Below the pieces are notes generated by a model. The model saw only the letters and a list, made by a program, of their open reading frames with translations. It had not been told where the DNA came from and made no database searches. A DNA stretch of 64,000 nt, from assembly GCA_914767715.1 (NCBI GenBank), contig OU612072.1, positions 2,482,001 through 2,546,000 of the forward strand, given 5' to 3'. Made by a program: the position numbers and the translations under genes. This stretch comes from Membranipora membranacea (taxonomy: Eukaryota > Bryozoa > Gymnolaemata > Cheilostomatida > Membraniporidae). The stretch's first letter is position 1; each line of letters starts with the position of its first letter. Positions 36,310 to 48,441 of this stretch are shown here, piece after piece.

Positions 36310-37078
36310 CTGAAAAGATTAGGATGGTCAGTCTTTAAATCATTCAGCCATATGTAACCAGTCAGGGACAGTAAATGTGTTTCACTGCTATATAATTGCT
36401 TTGTGGTGCGTGGACTAAAGATAAACCGAACATTTTATGCATTACAACGACAATGATATATTATTTTCAAAAAAATTACTTTGTTCTACAGTCTGAAGAT
36501 ATAATGAAAGCATTCAACAGATTACAACTATCAGTTACCACAGCCGCAGCGTACTAACCACGTTCCGTGAACTTACTTAGTATGGTACACTTACTATTTT
36601 CAGCGCACTTCCCATTTTCAGTGTACTTACCATACTCAGTGTACTTATCATATTCATAGTACTTATCATTCCTAGTGTTGGACGTAATTCTTATCAGTGT
36701 ACTTACCATGTACCTAGGATAACCTGAAGTATGACTATGATCTAAAACAGATAACGTAGCTATCCTGGGTAGTTTTGTTTGGGTCGGATTGAATAGGACA
36801 CAACTTGTAGCTACAACACTCTGCTTATTTGGTCTAAATGTAATTGCGGTATAGGAATGCACAGAGAGTTTGAGGTAGAAACTCCCAAAAAAGGCAATAT
36901 GCTGCAGGATTATAGAAATCTATGACAGATTTTGATTTAGATAGTAGAAATATATAGATTGTATCATTTATATAATACGCCTAGCGTTAATGCTGACAAA
37001 GCTTAGTGTTACATTAAAGGTGGGGTAGTGTCTTCCCATATTTGGTATCATATTGAAGGTCTCTGTCTGATTAATGTC

Positions 37079-37212
37079 GCACGCAGGCACGCAGGCACGC
37101 AGGCACGCAGGCACGCAGGCACGCAGGCACGCAGGCACGCAGGCACGCAGGCACGCAGGCACGCAGGCACGCAGGCACGCAGGCACGCAGGCACGCAGGC
37201 ACGCAGGCACGC
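37079..37212. repeat. 8-bp satellite (GCAGGCAC)n
   Basis: About sixteen near-perfect copies of GCAGGCAC. All open frames here are repeat artefacts. Confidence 0.95.
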
Positions 37213-40200
37213 AAGTGCACACGCATACACAATGTAACTGGAATGACAATAAATCAAATTACTCTGTGCCTAGCATAAGTCCACGTCTTAGTCTAAGGAT
37301 AAATACTCGATGATATGACACATATTCCGATGAAACCTCTTAAGACAAGCCGGTGTACAGAGTCATTTATCTACAGTATCTGCAAGAATGCATTCATAAC
37401 ACTAAAACTCTCACTGGTTGATTCAGGGAAAAGGACAGCCATTGAAGGCTAAACTTGCCCCTGTATTAACCGTTTCATTATACCTTGAGTAGTGAGTCTC
37501 CATATTTGATTGCCATCTTGTATATGTTCTGTTTCAATCAGAGTGTATCCTTAGATAATGACTGAGTGATCTTGGGGCTTCCTTATAATTACGTATTATC
37601 ATTACTAGTACTAGCTTACTAGCTATATACTACACAAGGAAATAATTTCAACTATAATGATGGAGTAAACCACGAGGGTAATGAACCGTATCAGTATTTA
37701 GTTCGCTCGGCTAATTTTATCTTATCGCTTTATTTGGTGCCAAAAAACTGCATTCTTAGTTGTACATCAGCCATTACAAAACACATCATTCAAATAGATA
37801 CAATGTATGTTGATACTGGGGGCAGTAAGACATGAGGCAGATAAGTTTTTGGTGGCTGAAACTAGGGGTGCATACTAATTTCTAGGATTGGACCATCTTG
37901 GCGGCCCATAGGGCGGTCAAATAAGACATAGCGTACAGAAAAGAAAGATACCGGTATGTTAATCAGCACAATCTCTAGGCGTCAGTTGGATGGGGAGTGG
38001 ACTTCTGAAAGATCAGAGGGCACTCAAGCTGCAACCCAAAACAGAGGAGAAAACAACTACACATTGATAATAAAAGTACGAGTACAAGATTGTTATTTTG
38101 GTGAACAACGTTACCGAACAAACCCATAGAAATCTCCCAGCGTTGCAAATTATACACCAATATAGAATAAGTTTGCTGTGTGGTTGATTGTGAATCTGTG
38201 ACAAAAATATCATCAGCATGACTGCAGCAAACCAAACCTGACTCCGAAAATGTGCAGCGAAAGGGAATAAATAACCTAACTAGGACTTGTAATAAATTAG
38301 ATGACTAGGAAATGCAGCTTTTGTTTCTTTTCAAAAGTGATCCTAACTTACAGAACATATCAATTCAGCAGGAACACTCTAAGTTGCAGGAACCAATAAA
38401 TGTATCAGATTCCAATAACTATCGCGTTCTGAGTACTTGTCCTGGTGCGATTCTAGGAATCACACGTTGCAGGTCATAATGATTGTAGGTGTCCCTATTT
38501 AGCATCGTTTCAACATATTATCATCAAGCTTATAATGAAACGTTGTCAGATGGGAGTTTCACAGTGATTTGATTGTTAAGCAATTCAGGGAGAATGAATT
38601 TGTACCATACATCTACACAAAGTATTAAATAATGTGAACTGCTTCCAGTTTTCTGCTCGTTACACAAGAGGGGACAACTCACAATGTCCTCCTGTAACCT
38701 ACCTTACTTCAGGGAGGGTGCTTACATACCTTATATAGTATGACGGCTGGTTGGTTCTAGTTTAGTCTTCCCCTGAACATCAGCACTAGTAAAGGTGTGC
38801 AAGTCTGTGTGTGTGTCTGTGTCAGTGTCTGTATGTTTGATGAGTTAATCGAAAACTTTAAACTTAATTAAATTTACCCATAGACTTTATGACAAACCTA
38901 CACAGGACACCATATATATACACTGGTACTAATACTGATATTCAGGTTAGGACTGGTCAACTATAACTAGCTAGCTGTTATTCTATGTTTGGTCAAGAGT
39001 TAATAATATTTATTGCTGTGTTGCTTAATAAATTTAAATTGAAGAAGGCATAAAACTGAGGCTGTGGAACCTCCATTTAAACTGATTATCTAGAGGAATA
39101 TGTTTGAGAAGCAGATTGTTGCCAATCATGTAATTTTGAGTAAAATAGCAAGATGGTGAGGAAAAAATTAGCATTATGAGAATCAAAATAACATTATTAA
39201 GTGAATAAAACACTTAGCAGTGTCATGACTCTCCTCTAAAATGAAACTGATGGCTTTTGAAGGATTTTGAAGGATTTCTATTTAACAGAACAATCAAATT
39301 TGATTTCAAATCATTTCATCAGCAATTTAGGCATGCAATTGTTGCATGATAACAGTCAATAAGAATAAGCGCGGCTTTTTGATCCAAATAATTATAACCC
39401 CTTCGCTCAAATAATGCTCACTTTTTGATCTTTCAATTCTGATGGGTTTTTTTTATTCCACATTGCAGCAGACAGATCCGATTTTCCAGCTGTTTCAAAC
39501 CCATTCAGTTTTGGACTAGCACAAATGGCACGACTAAATGAATACTGGCCAAGATCTTTTTAGCCCTCTCATTTTTAAACACTTTCAACCTTATTAGAAA
39601 GCTCAATAATGGATTTTTTCATTATTGCCTTAATCCTTGATCAATAATGAAGCCCAGTTATTATATTGTTCTGCTTTCTGCCTCCATATTACCCATGTCT
39701 GCATGAAAACTTAGCAGCTGTTTGCCTTTGTGTTCTAGCAGTGGTCTTAGTGGACTTTTTTCTTTGTTGGACCATTTCTCTCTCTGAGTCGACAGCAGCC
39801 AAAAAGGCCGCAATGCAAACGCAGGGAATTTTTTATTGCAATTTCTATGTCATATGAAAATCCATGCTGCAGAAATATAGATGCGTAATAGTATGATTGA
39901 TGATATGATAGAAATTTGGTCAAAACAAAAAATTCTCACACTATTTTAAGCACAGAATTTAGTGAGAACTGTGTTCTTAGAGTTTCCCTAAATATTTTTT
40001 TGTGGGAACTCCTTTCCCACCAGTTTTCACTCTCTCAGAACACTGTGTGTACAAGACTGCTTGATGCCCACATTCCCAGTTGTTGCCACTTCAGTCGGAC
40101 ATCCGGATTGGTTCTTAACGCAGCAACTGCAGTAATATAATAGTAGGTTTAACAGTATAAATTCAGATAGTTGATTGAAAATTGTTATCAGTTCCAGCAA

Positions 40201-40530
40201 GGAGGGTTCCAGGATGGTAAGTGTGATCAAGTGTCATTGGATACTTTCAACATTAGAGTTGTCCTACTTTTGTAATCTTCAAAAATAGTTCTATATTATG
40301 TCGAAACTATAGATACAACTAGCTCCTCATTTAGCATTTCCTGCAGATACTTTTTTTGTAAATTGAATGTGAGGAGAAAACTTAGCCTCTAGTCAATCAG
40401 GCAGTCAATCAGGATCACACAGACTTCTGATAGAATATGTAAGTGCACACGAGGGTAAGCTGTCAACAGTACAGCAATTCATTTGCCTCAATGATTGAAC
40501 TGAATTGTTTTACTGCTAGGGAGCTGGGTC
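37213..40530. other. Non-coding interval
   Basis: Short open frames only (for example 37975-38235 minus and 39666-39857 plus). The minus one is hydrophobic and could be an exon of the candidate membrane gene at 34286-36309, but I found no splice-phase support. A short (GT)n-rich run lies near 38800. Nothing else is recognisable. Confidence 0.35.
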
Positions 40531-41095
40531 AGAGGCATCTGTAGTTACAAGCATACATAGCATACATTCAAATTATCCATGCTTGTAACTCATAGTCATA
40601 GTAGGCCTCTGGAGTTACAAGCAGTGTCCAGTATCAACCACCCCCTTTCCCTCTGAGAGGGAAAGGGGTGGTTGATACTGGACATGCTTGTCACTCCAGA
40701 TGCCTATGGAGTGCCTATCATTATGAAAGAAATTAAGTTCAGTGAAGTGAGGAAAAATTAATTATAAATAAAAAGTATTTTTTGGAAGCTTCAGTTTGGG
40801 TGATCAACATGGTGTCAATGGCAGGATTCTGATAGAAATTGGGAATCTTTCAGAACATTTTCATCCACAGCACCTGTAAAAGAGCAAGTAGAGGATTGGA
40901 AACCATTGTAAAAGACACAGCTTAGTAGACTTAGAGTGAACAGAGTGCAAAAGTTTAAGTGAGTGATTTTGTTTGAAACTCAACTGTGCTACACCTTGAG
41001 AGGGAAAGGGGTGTTGATACTGGACATGGTTGTAACTCCAGATGCCTATGTCGTAACTTCACAGAAACTTGTAACTGCAGATGCCTATGAGCCGG
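40531..41095. repeat. Foldback repeat cluster
   Basis: Bases 40625-40684 form a near-perfect hairpin (arms of about 29 bases with one unpaired base; arm contains AGTATCAACCACCCC). Outside it, less perfect inverted copies of CTGGAGTTACAAGC extend the structure to about 40600-40715. Further pieces of the same unit occur at 40528-40600 and 40995-41090. No coding potential. Confidence 0.75.
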
Positions 41096-42756
41096 GTAAC
41101 CTGCTTGACAAGCTTTCTGATCTGATAGTAATGTATTCAAAACAACTTGTTAAAACACACATGGGTCAGGAGTAGGTAGGTAGGACATTGCACACATGAG
41201 TTGATCACTCACTGTAACATCTTACATTGGTCTTACAATCCAATCCAATCATTTTTGTCAGCAAGGACTCCAGTCCTTGGCGTCAGTCACTCAGTGCAGT
41301 ACAAATACTTTCTCTTCTCAGACTTCAGTTATGAGACTAGCACCCATTACAGAAAAAGTCCAGTCCTATAAGGGCATTAGCCAGTTGTATGAAAAAACCT
41401 TAGTTGTTGGTTTTTTGGTGCAGCCCATGTTGCATGCTAAGACATATTTTAGGTGCTTAGTCCAATTGAACACTAGGTTAGGGTCTTCTCAGGCCTGGGG
41501 CAGGTTCTGAATGGGACATGTCTTACAGCACACAAGTACAATGTGTATTTTCTTACGTTGATCTGTGTGTGGAAGACGTCTGTGGTCTCCTCTATTCTCA
41601 TCTGTAAATACAGCGTAACAATAACGCAGGTGCTTGAGCTGTAAGAAAAGAGAGGATTAGCCTACATAGATTAGTAGGTTTTTGTCTGGACACAAGCTGC
41701 CGCAGCTCTGAAGGCGGCCACTGTGACCACAGACGTCACACTTGGTGGCAGGGAGTTACAAAGGACGATCGTGTCAGGGATGTAGGCTACAATTTCTGGA
41801 AAGCCACTGTTCTGCAATAGAGCTGAGTGTATTTCCCAGGGTGGGCAGCTGACTGACGAAGAGCTATCTCTTTTGTGACGGTGTATAACAATGCCGTATT
41901 GTATTTATTTAAGAACATGCTGTAAAGGCCTTGAGCGCTGTAAGACAAGTCCCATTCAGCACCTGCCAATGACTCACAACACACTTCGCCAGCGATGGTT
42001 TTAGTGCCCATTCAGAGCTGCATCAATATTTGTAATGTCAATCAAGAAGGATACGATTTTAGCTTAAATGACAACTAACAGTTGCTAGCGATGGGTGAGT
42101 GAAGGCTCATAGGACCAGTCAGGAGGCAGTCATGAGATGTTGTAGAGCAGTCTTGAGGTCTAATGCATAGACTCAATCTATCTAACACCACAAACACATG
42201 ACTCTGGTAAATGACAATACACCCAACCTTTTGATTTTTAATGTTAATATGTACTTATCAGAACTGGGTTACTTAATTTATATCCAACTAATGCTGTGAG
42301 TGTAATTGTGACTGCCATGACAGATCGAAGAGAAAAAATCAAGCAGAAACTAGATGGTAGTAGTGCAACCCTCTGTAGAGGAGGGCTATTAACACCTACC
42401 TACCATAGAAATAAAACCCCTGTGCCATCCTATAAACACTGTTATCCGAATGAGGCACTCCTAAACACCTTTTTAAAGTTGCTGAGTGTTTTTGTATTTG
42501 AAGGTAATCAAATTTCTGATAGTTCTGCATATGAGCCCCTTGGTCTTGCGCACCTGACTTTTGCCTTTGTCATGAGTATCAAACATATTGGGCATAGGGA
42601 AAACACAGTTTCACTTTGTGCTAGGGCCCATGCTTCTTAATGTAAGGTATTTTAATATAAGCCATTATGATACGATACTTACTGAGTTTGAGTGTCTAAT
42701 AGATTTCTTTTTTTTTTATCTTAAGATAATCTAAGCGCCAGCTGTCACAGACACAG
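41096..42756. other. Non-coding interval upstream of LYSET
   Basis: No exon recognised; open frames at 41277-41510 and 42296-42640 lack family features. The 5' untranslated exon(s) and promoter of the LYSET homologue should lie here. A polypyrimidine tract followed by AAG at about 42706-42725 may be the acceptor of its first coding exon. Confidence 0.4.
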
Positions 42757-45700
42757 ATGTCTGTTTGCTGTGGAGATATGAAGTTCCGTCAGAGGGTAGC
42801 TTGGCTCGGGGTGGTCGGCTATATATCACTCACAGCCTTTATGTGCTACTATATGTTTGAGATTAGTAACGCCTTCAATGAGTTTGCTGTCGAGCACAGC
42901 CACAATTATCACAATGAGGTATAGTCCGGTGGCAGCCCCGCCTATCTTGTCACTTCCATTTGCACTTTTGGATGGATAAGGTTTGTCAGTTGTTTCTGGT
43001 ACAGTTTTTCACGCTGATCGCAATGGTAACAATGTACCTTACCCTTAGTTGCACAATGGGCTGCTTATTGCCAAAAACGCTGCCTGTAAAGGGAAATGTG
43101 ATCAAAAAATGATGATATGTTTTCAAAACATCCACAATCTGAAAGAGCATGTCACAATTAGTGGATATACAACTTTACATGGGTCTGCTGAGATGCGGCC
43201 GACAACTGTTGCAATACCCCTTTTATCACCTGTGTATAACTACCATTAAAGCAAAATATTTTTTCAGTTATGCTGCTGCCTAAAAAACAGGCTTCGGATG
43301 TTCGTATTGATCTGATCTTTTTATGGTGACTGTGTATTGACCCTCCCATCGCATGACACCAGTTTTTAATGCCCTGAGTGTGTCATTTTTCAAAAAGTGT
43401 GTATTCTTAGGTTTCCTTTATAGTATCATAAAAATCTTCTTTATAAAGTTATATAGCGTGTACAGCAAAAGTTAACTCCTTGATACATCATCAGAAAGGT
43501 GCGTAGTGCTGACAAAAAATGGTTTGGTCATTGATGAAGTCAATAAAAAACCACCATAAAAAAATCAGATCAATAAGAACATTCGAAGTCAGTTTTCGAG
43601 GTGTCTGCAAAATTGAAAAAGTAGTGTAGTTTCAATGATAGTTATATACAGGTGATATGAGGGGGTATTGCAACCGTTGTTGGCCACATCTCGGCTATTT
43701 ATGATAGCAGACCCATGTGAACTCGCAGATCCACTAATTATGACATGCTCTTTCATATTTTGGACGTTTTGAAACCATATCATTACTTTTTCATCACTTT
43801 CTCTTCTGTCGGCAGCGATTTTCACTTTATCACTTTTTATAAGGTTGGTCATTCACTCAATATTTGAGAAATCATCTTGATATTATACCAAAAACTTACC
43901 AAGGTATGTATGAATCTGATTGCAGAGTTTGAGTAGCCCAACTCATAAGGTGAGCACAGGACAGACCTTCGAAATCTCAGAAAAACATCAATTTTGGCCA
44001 TTTTTGGCAGCGTTTTGGGCAATTTGCTGCCTATTGTGCAACTTTGTGTAAGGTACATCATCACCATTGCTACCGCCTCGAAAAACTACCCTAGCAACCA
44101 CTCTTAGAATTTATCCATCCAATTTCGCAAATGAAATTGTGTTTCTAGCCACATTTTTGGTAGGCTGCCCCTAGACTAGAAGGTTAACTTCTACATCGGT
44201 AATCTTCATAGACCACTAGGTTCTATGGCTAATAATCCATACCATAGGCCATTGACTTGAAACTGCAAGGTCCTGATCAAAACGCCGTGGTTCTGAATAT
44301 AGCAAGTACAGTATTTTACATAATTTACTAATAAATTTGGCAGTACTGATAGACAACAAATATGCCTATGATGTATGGGGTGCAGACTCTCGTGATTTAG
44401 ATAATAGCTCATATAGAGCTTTGTCATATCCATTGACTACTGAATTAAAAGGCAACACATCTATAATTATAAGCTTAAATTTCACCATAATTAGCCCTGC
44501 TAAATGCATAAATGATTAAGTTTCACGTCTTTTTGTATTACTTGAATCGTCCAATTTGCTTTGGATGGTTTGCTGTTTGTCAGATATAGTGGGCTATAGG
44601 TAAATTTATCAGGTCCAGCTGAAATGATAGACTTGATCAGATTGAGAGCATATCGTTACTCCGACTCCACCAAGGACACTTTGTAATCCTATTCTGAAGT
44701 TCTATAAGTTGTGATTGTTAGAAGCTTTGCAATGATTTCAAATTATTTTTGTTATGAAAGTATATAATTTGATTGTAGGCCTTGATAGATAAAAACAAGT
44801 AAATGACTTGTTTGTCCTCCTATTTGTGAGGTTTGTTGTTAATTCACTGCCGTTTTTGTCCCACCGAAAACGAAGTTTGAGGTGGTATTATGGCAATGCC
44901 CATGAAGCAGTTCTCATAGGGGACTTCTGACAACTTATGTGGCAGCTGAGCCCTATTTTTGCACACAATAAACACCTACAGTTTTGCCTATCCATCCTCA
45001 ATTATTGTCAAGATAACTAGATTCATACCTGATCTTCTCTTTGGGAGTAGTATGAAAAACAGCAGGTGATGCTATGACATAGAAAACTTGCAACAGCCAG
45101 CACAGGTTTTTTTTGGCTTTTTTCTAGCCATTTTTATTCAATCCCATAGACATAGTTTTGGCTATGTCTATGAGATTGCATAAAAAATGTTTTGTCTATG
45201 TGCAATCCTCAATCAATCATCAGTGCAACTTAATAAAGCCCATGTGCCTAGGCAAAATGTGTAAAATCTGCTTCAATAGAAATATTGATGGTTAAAATTT
45301 GCTCAAATAGAAATTTCTATGGTTCAAAGGCTAATATCTAAAAGAACAGTCATACCTGAGCAAATCATTTAAGCCTTAGTGCCTAGGCAAAGCGTTTAAA
45401 ATCTGCTTTAATAGTATTATCAATGGTTCAAAGCCATCTGCTTTGATAGAAATTTCCAAGGTTCAAAGGCTTATCTCTAGGAGCTATCTAATAAAATAAT
45501 TGTCATGTAATCTGCTTTACACTTCTCCCATGTGAGTTTAAATAACAGCAGCTATTGTTATGATTTCTTAATTATTTTCATTCATTCATGCAAAATTGTC
45601 ACAGATTATACTATTATTCAGTTCCCTTATAGTAGCTGCCCATGTACGGCCTGTCATAAGTTCAGATAGCGGCAATTGCAATCTCCTTATTATGTTAATT

Positions 45701-47727
45701 TTTTATCTAGACCAAATCGCCTGTATAATTTGTTGTGTCGTTGTATTTGTGACGTGTAACACCAATCATAGATATTCCTATTCGTTAAAAGCTTGCCACA
45801 GTTCTCTTTTTACCAGGCAGCATATATCATGACATGAGATGAATTATGTCTCAGTAACAATTACCTAATGGGCTGCAAAAAAAGCTGTGGGTTTAATTCT
45901 CAGACATAGTTGTGTTTGTGAGATATTGTCGGATTTTAGAATTTTACACCGCTAATTCCTATTGGGTAGAAGTAAAAGTCCTGCATACCTCTAGATCAGC
46001 TGTCGGCAACCTGCGGCCTATTTTCCAGTGCGGCCTAATGAACAATATTTTGTGGGCTGATTGTGGCCTTATGCCTGAAAAGATATATATTACACATTAA
46101 TTTCGATTCCCTTCTCGCATTTTGTAATCTTGATATTCAAGTATGTAGGCACAATATATTTCAAAATAGTGGCCATTCAGCATTAAGCATGTAGCTTCCA
46201 AAGCCGTTTCTAGACATAATCATCTTAACTGTATTGGTGTTAACTCCTTTTTCAAGTGCTTTAATTTCAAAATAACCCAGAACGGTGACCTTTGGAAATT
46301 CGAATAAAATTTTTCATTAATATCATAGAAATTAATTTTTTTAGCAAATCTGTCACTTTGAACAAGAAATTCAGATGAGTTTTAACAAGTTTTCATGTTA
46401 CAAATGCTCCTGCTTTATCGCTGAAATGTTCCAGATTACATCTAATTTTACAGGCATTCGCAAAAAACTTCCCCATTCATTACAAAATAAAGTACAGTTG
46501 TGAAATACCCTTTACCAGTGGTTCCTACATATCGTAGCAGCGGGTGGATTGTGTATAGCCACAAATGAGTGTAGCAAAAGTAGAGAGCTGAGCCTAGCAT
46601 ACACGCGCCCCAGCATGCAATCACATGAATCCAACATGCATTCAGACAAGCACACTTTGCCTGCCATTGTACTCCTTTGTTCACCAAACAAAAGGCCTTT
46701 TGTTACACAACTCTCATAGGTGCATTGGGGCATGTCTCCCTGACATCGGCCCCCAGGGCCTATCCAACATACTACAGCATAGGTGTACTTTATTTTGTAA
46801 TGTTGCGGAGGGGTGCCAGCACCCCTCCCACACCCACCCTGCCCTTTTCCATACACATGCAAAACTTCACAAGATTTTTTAAATTAGTATTTCTGTTGAG
46901 CTGAAGTTCCTTGCAACATACCACAGCTTTTACAAATAAATCTGTTTTAGTTTGTACATAGTTGTTACTCCGGTTCCGATTTTATACCTGAAAGATATGT
47001 TGCGCCTAATTGTGTTGAGCCTGTGTAAAATGTGGAATTTTTTAGAAAAAGGTTGCCCACCCATGCTCTAGATCAACACTGATCCATTTGCCTAAATTCG
47101 GAGTTGTTTTTCCTCCAATGAACAGGGGAGCAACTCTGAATACAGACAAATGAATCGTATATATGTTCACTCTGACCAGTGAACCATGAGTGAACTAAGC
47201 TATGATCTGTCCAACTGAGCCGAATAGTTTTGCTCCTTTTCGGTGGTCTCTGATCTTATCAGTTCTAGTTATACTTATAGAGTAAATAATAACTCTATGG
47301 TTATACTTACTAACTCCTAGAGCTATTCTCTCTCCACCTATTTCGGATAGCGGTGTTACCCTAAATCTGATCATCAATTTAAGTTTTTCATCTTATCCAA
47401 CTTCCACTCAATTAGATTGTGAATGTTATTATTATTTTATTACAGGGAGACTCGGCGTCAGGAGAGACAGTTACACACAGCGTGATGTTCCGTCCGTTTA
47501 GTCATATACTCGATTTACCCAAACCAGTTATACTGACAATCATACTACTACTTTACTTACAAGGGTTCTTTATGCTCATCGCCTGTACTAAACAAGAGCC
47601 ACGTATGTACCTAGCCTATGCCTGGCCCTGGTATATATATAATAAACTCATGTGTCGTAGTGGTGCAGCATCCTCCGAACAATCAGTGTCGTCTATGGAT
47701 AAAGGCATAGTGACACTGCCTGCCTGA
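42757..47727 (+). CDS. LYSET: LYSET/TMEM251 homologue, two coding exons
   Basis: Exon 1 ends at 42918 (GAG then GTATAG) and starts at ATG 42757 or, more like relatives, at the in-frame ATG 42778. Exon 2 is 47446-47727 (after TTACAG) and ends in TGA. The join is phase 0, giving 140 residues from the second ATG or 147 from the first. The N-terminus MKFRQRVAWLGV, a first membrane helix with YYMFEIS after it, then VTHS, a second helix with LLLYLQGFFML, and CTK match the LYSET/TMEM251 family in order and spacing. In vertebrates LYSET is a small two-pass Golgi protein that retains GlcNAc-1-phosphotransferase and so supports mannose-6-phosphate tagging of lysosomal enzymes; the same role is inferred here. 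The 4.5-kb intron is filled with repeats. Confidence 0.85.
43015..44090. repeat. 1.07-kb foldback element in the LYSET intron
   Basis: Bases 43015-43340 pair in reverse complement with parts of 43545-44090. Landmarks read on one strand and then the other are GGTAACAATGTACC, GTTGCACAATGGGC, AAAGAGCATGTCA, ACATGGGTCTGCT, ATCAGATCAATA. The right arm has about 200 extra bases (roughly 43800-44000). It is probably a MITE with long inverted repeats. The small open frames inside it are not supported. Confidence 0.75.
45133..45187. repeat. Short hairpin
   Basis: Arms containing CATAGACATAG and CTATGTCTATG surround a TTTTGG loop, and weaker pairing extends outward to about 25 bases per arm. Confidence 0.8.
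45238..45482. repeat. Diverged tandem duplication, unit about 130 bp
   Basis: Two successive copies share GTGCCTAGGCAAA, TAAAATCTGCTT, AATAGAAAT and GGTTCAAAGGCTTAT-like blocks in the same order. Non-coding. Confidence 0.65.
45997..47065. mobile_element. hAT-type MITE, copy 2 (1,069 bp)
   Basis: Bounded by the 8-bp duplication CTCTAGAT (45989-45996 and 47066-47073). The left end is CAGCTGTCGGCAACCTGCGG; the right end on the other strand is CATGGGTGGGCAACCTTTTT. Internal sequence follows that of the gag MITE at 3475-4331 (for example CAGTGCGGCCTAATG and GTGGCCTTATGCCTG). It lies within the LYSET intron. The open frames at 46448-46904 are internal to this non-coding element. Confidence 0.9.
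47088..47160. repeat. Small foldback, family member 1
   Basis: A short inverted repeat around CGGAGTTG and CAACTCTG-type arms. Related short foldbacks lie at about 51740-51860 and 61035-61135, each with a TTCGGAGTTGCTCCCC-like arm. Probably a tiny MITE family; all three copies are in introns or spacers of the LYSET-ADAM10 region. Confidence 0.5.
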
Positions 47728-48441
47728 TGAAACTGATGGTTTAGACACCAGAGTGATATTGTTACAGATCTGAGTTTGAATGCAATAGAGTGGTTATTTT
47801 AGTATTATTCTGTGGTTTTCTTTTCCCCTCACATCTTTGGAGCCCAGCCAGCTATATTATACAGCAGTATAATGGGATGCTGAACCCTATCATTCTTTGC
47901 GAGTCTTGACACCAGACAGTGTTCTCTTGTTTCCAACGCCCTTGTGCTTAAGTACCAGAAACTGAAGGATTTCGTCCAACCCTGATATATTATAGCCCTT
48001 CCAGTCAAGCTTATCATATCCTCCTGAGATAAATAGATACATTCCAATCTTCTATAAGCATATAATAAGTTATAATGTATCTGCATAATAATTGCTTTAT
48101 CTAATTATTGTCTTTATTCGAATATTTAATTCCTCAATACAAAGCCAGTTACATTTATACCTTGCCCTTTTAGCTTCTGTCTGTTTAGCAGCCCGTTTCT
48201 AGTTTGTTGTGTGTACAATGAGCCATCTGGTATTGATGCCTCATTTATTTGAGGGTGATGATAAATGTTGTGTGCTCTTGATCTATGAACAGACAACACT
48301 CACTTCTCGTTATGTTTTTGTCCAGGTTATTATATGATGATGTGTTGGTCATCGTGTGATTATATTGTTGTGAGGTAATTGATACATCGAGGCTTACATA
48401 TGTGATATTTGTGACGTGATCGCTTTGGAACTTGGTTCAAC

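Noticed and set aside
36968-37313. Open frames of Ala-Cys-Leu-Arg or Arg-His-Ala-Gly repeats
   Set aside because: Satellite artefact from (GCAGGCAC)n.
41277-42640. Open frames at 41277-41510 and 42296-42640 as genes
   Set aside because: No domain, no splice context and no codon pattern resembling the neighbouring real exons.
46448-46904. Several overlapping open frames up to 116 codons
   Set aside because: All lie inside the non-coding hAT MITE at 45997-47065.
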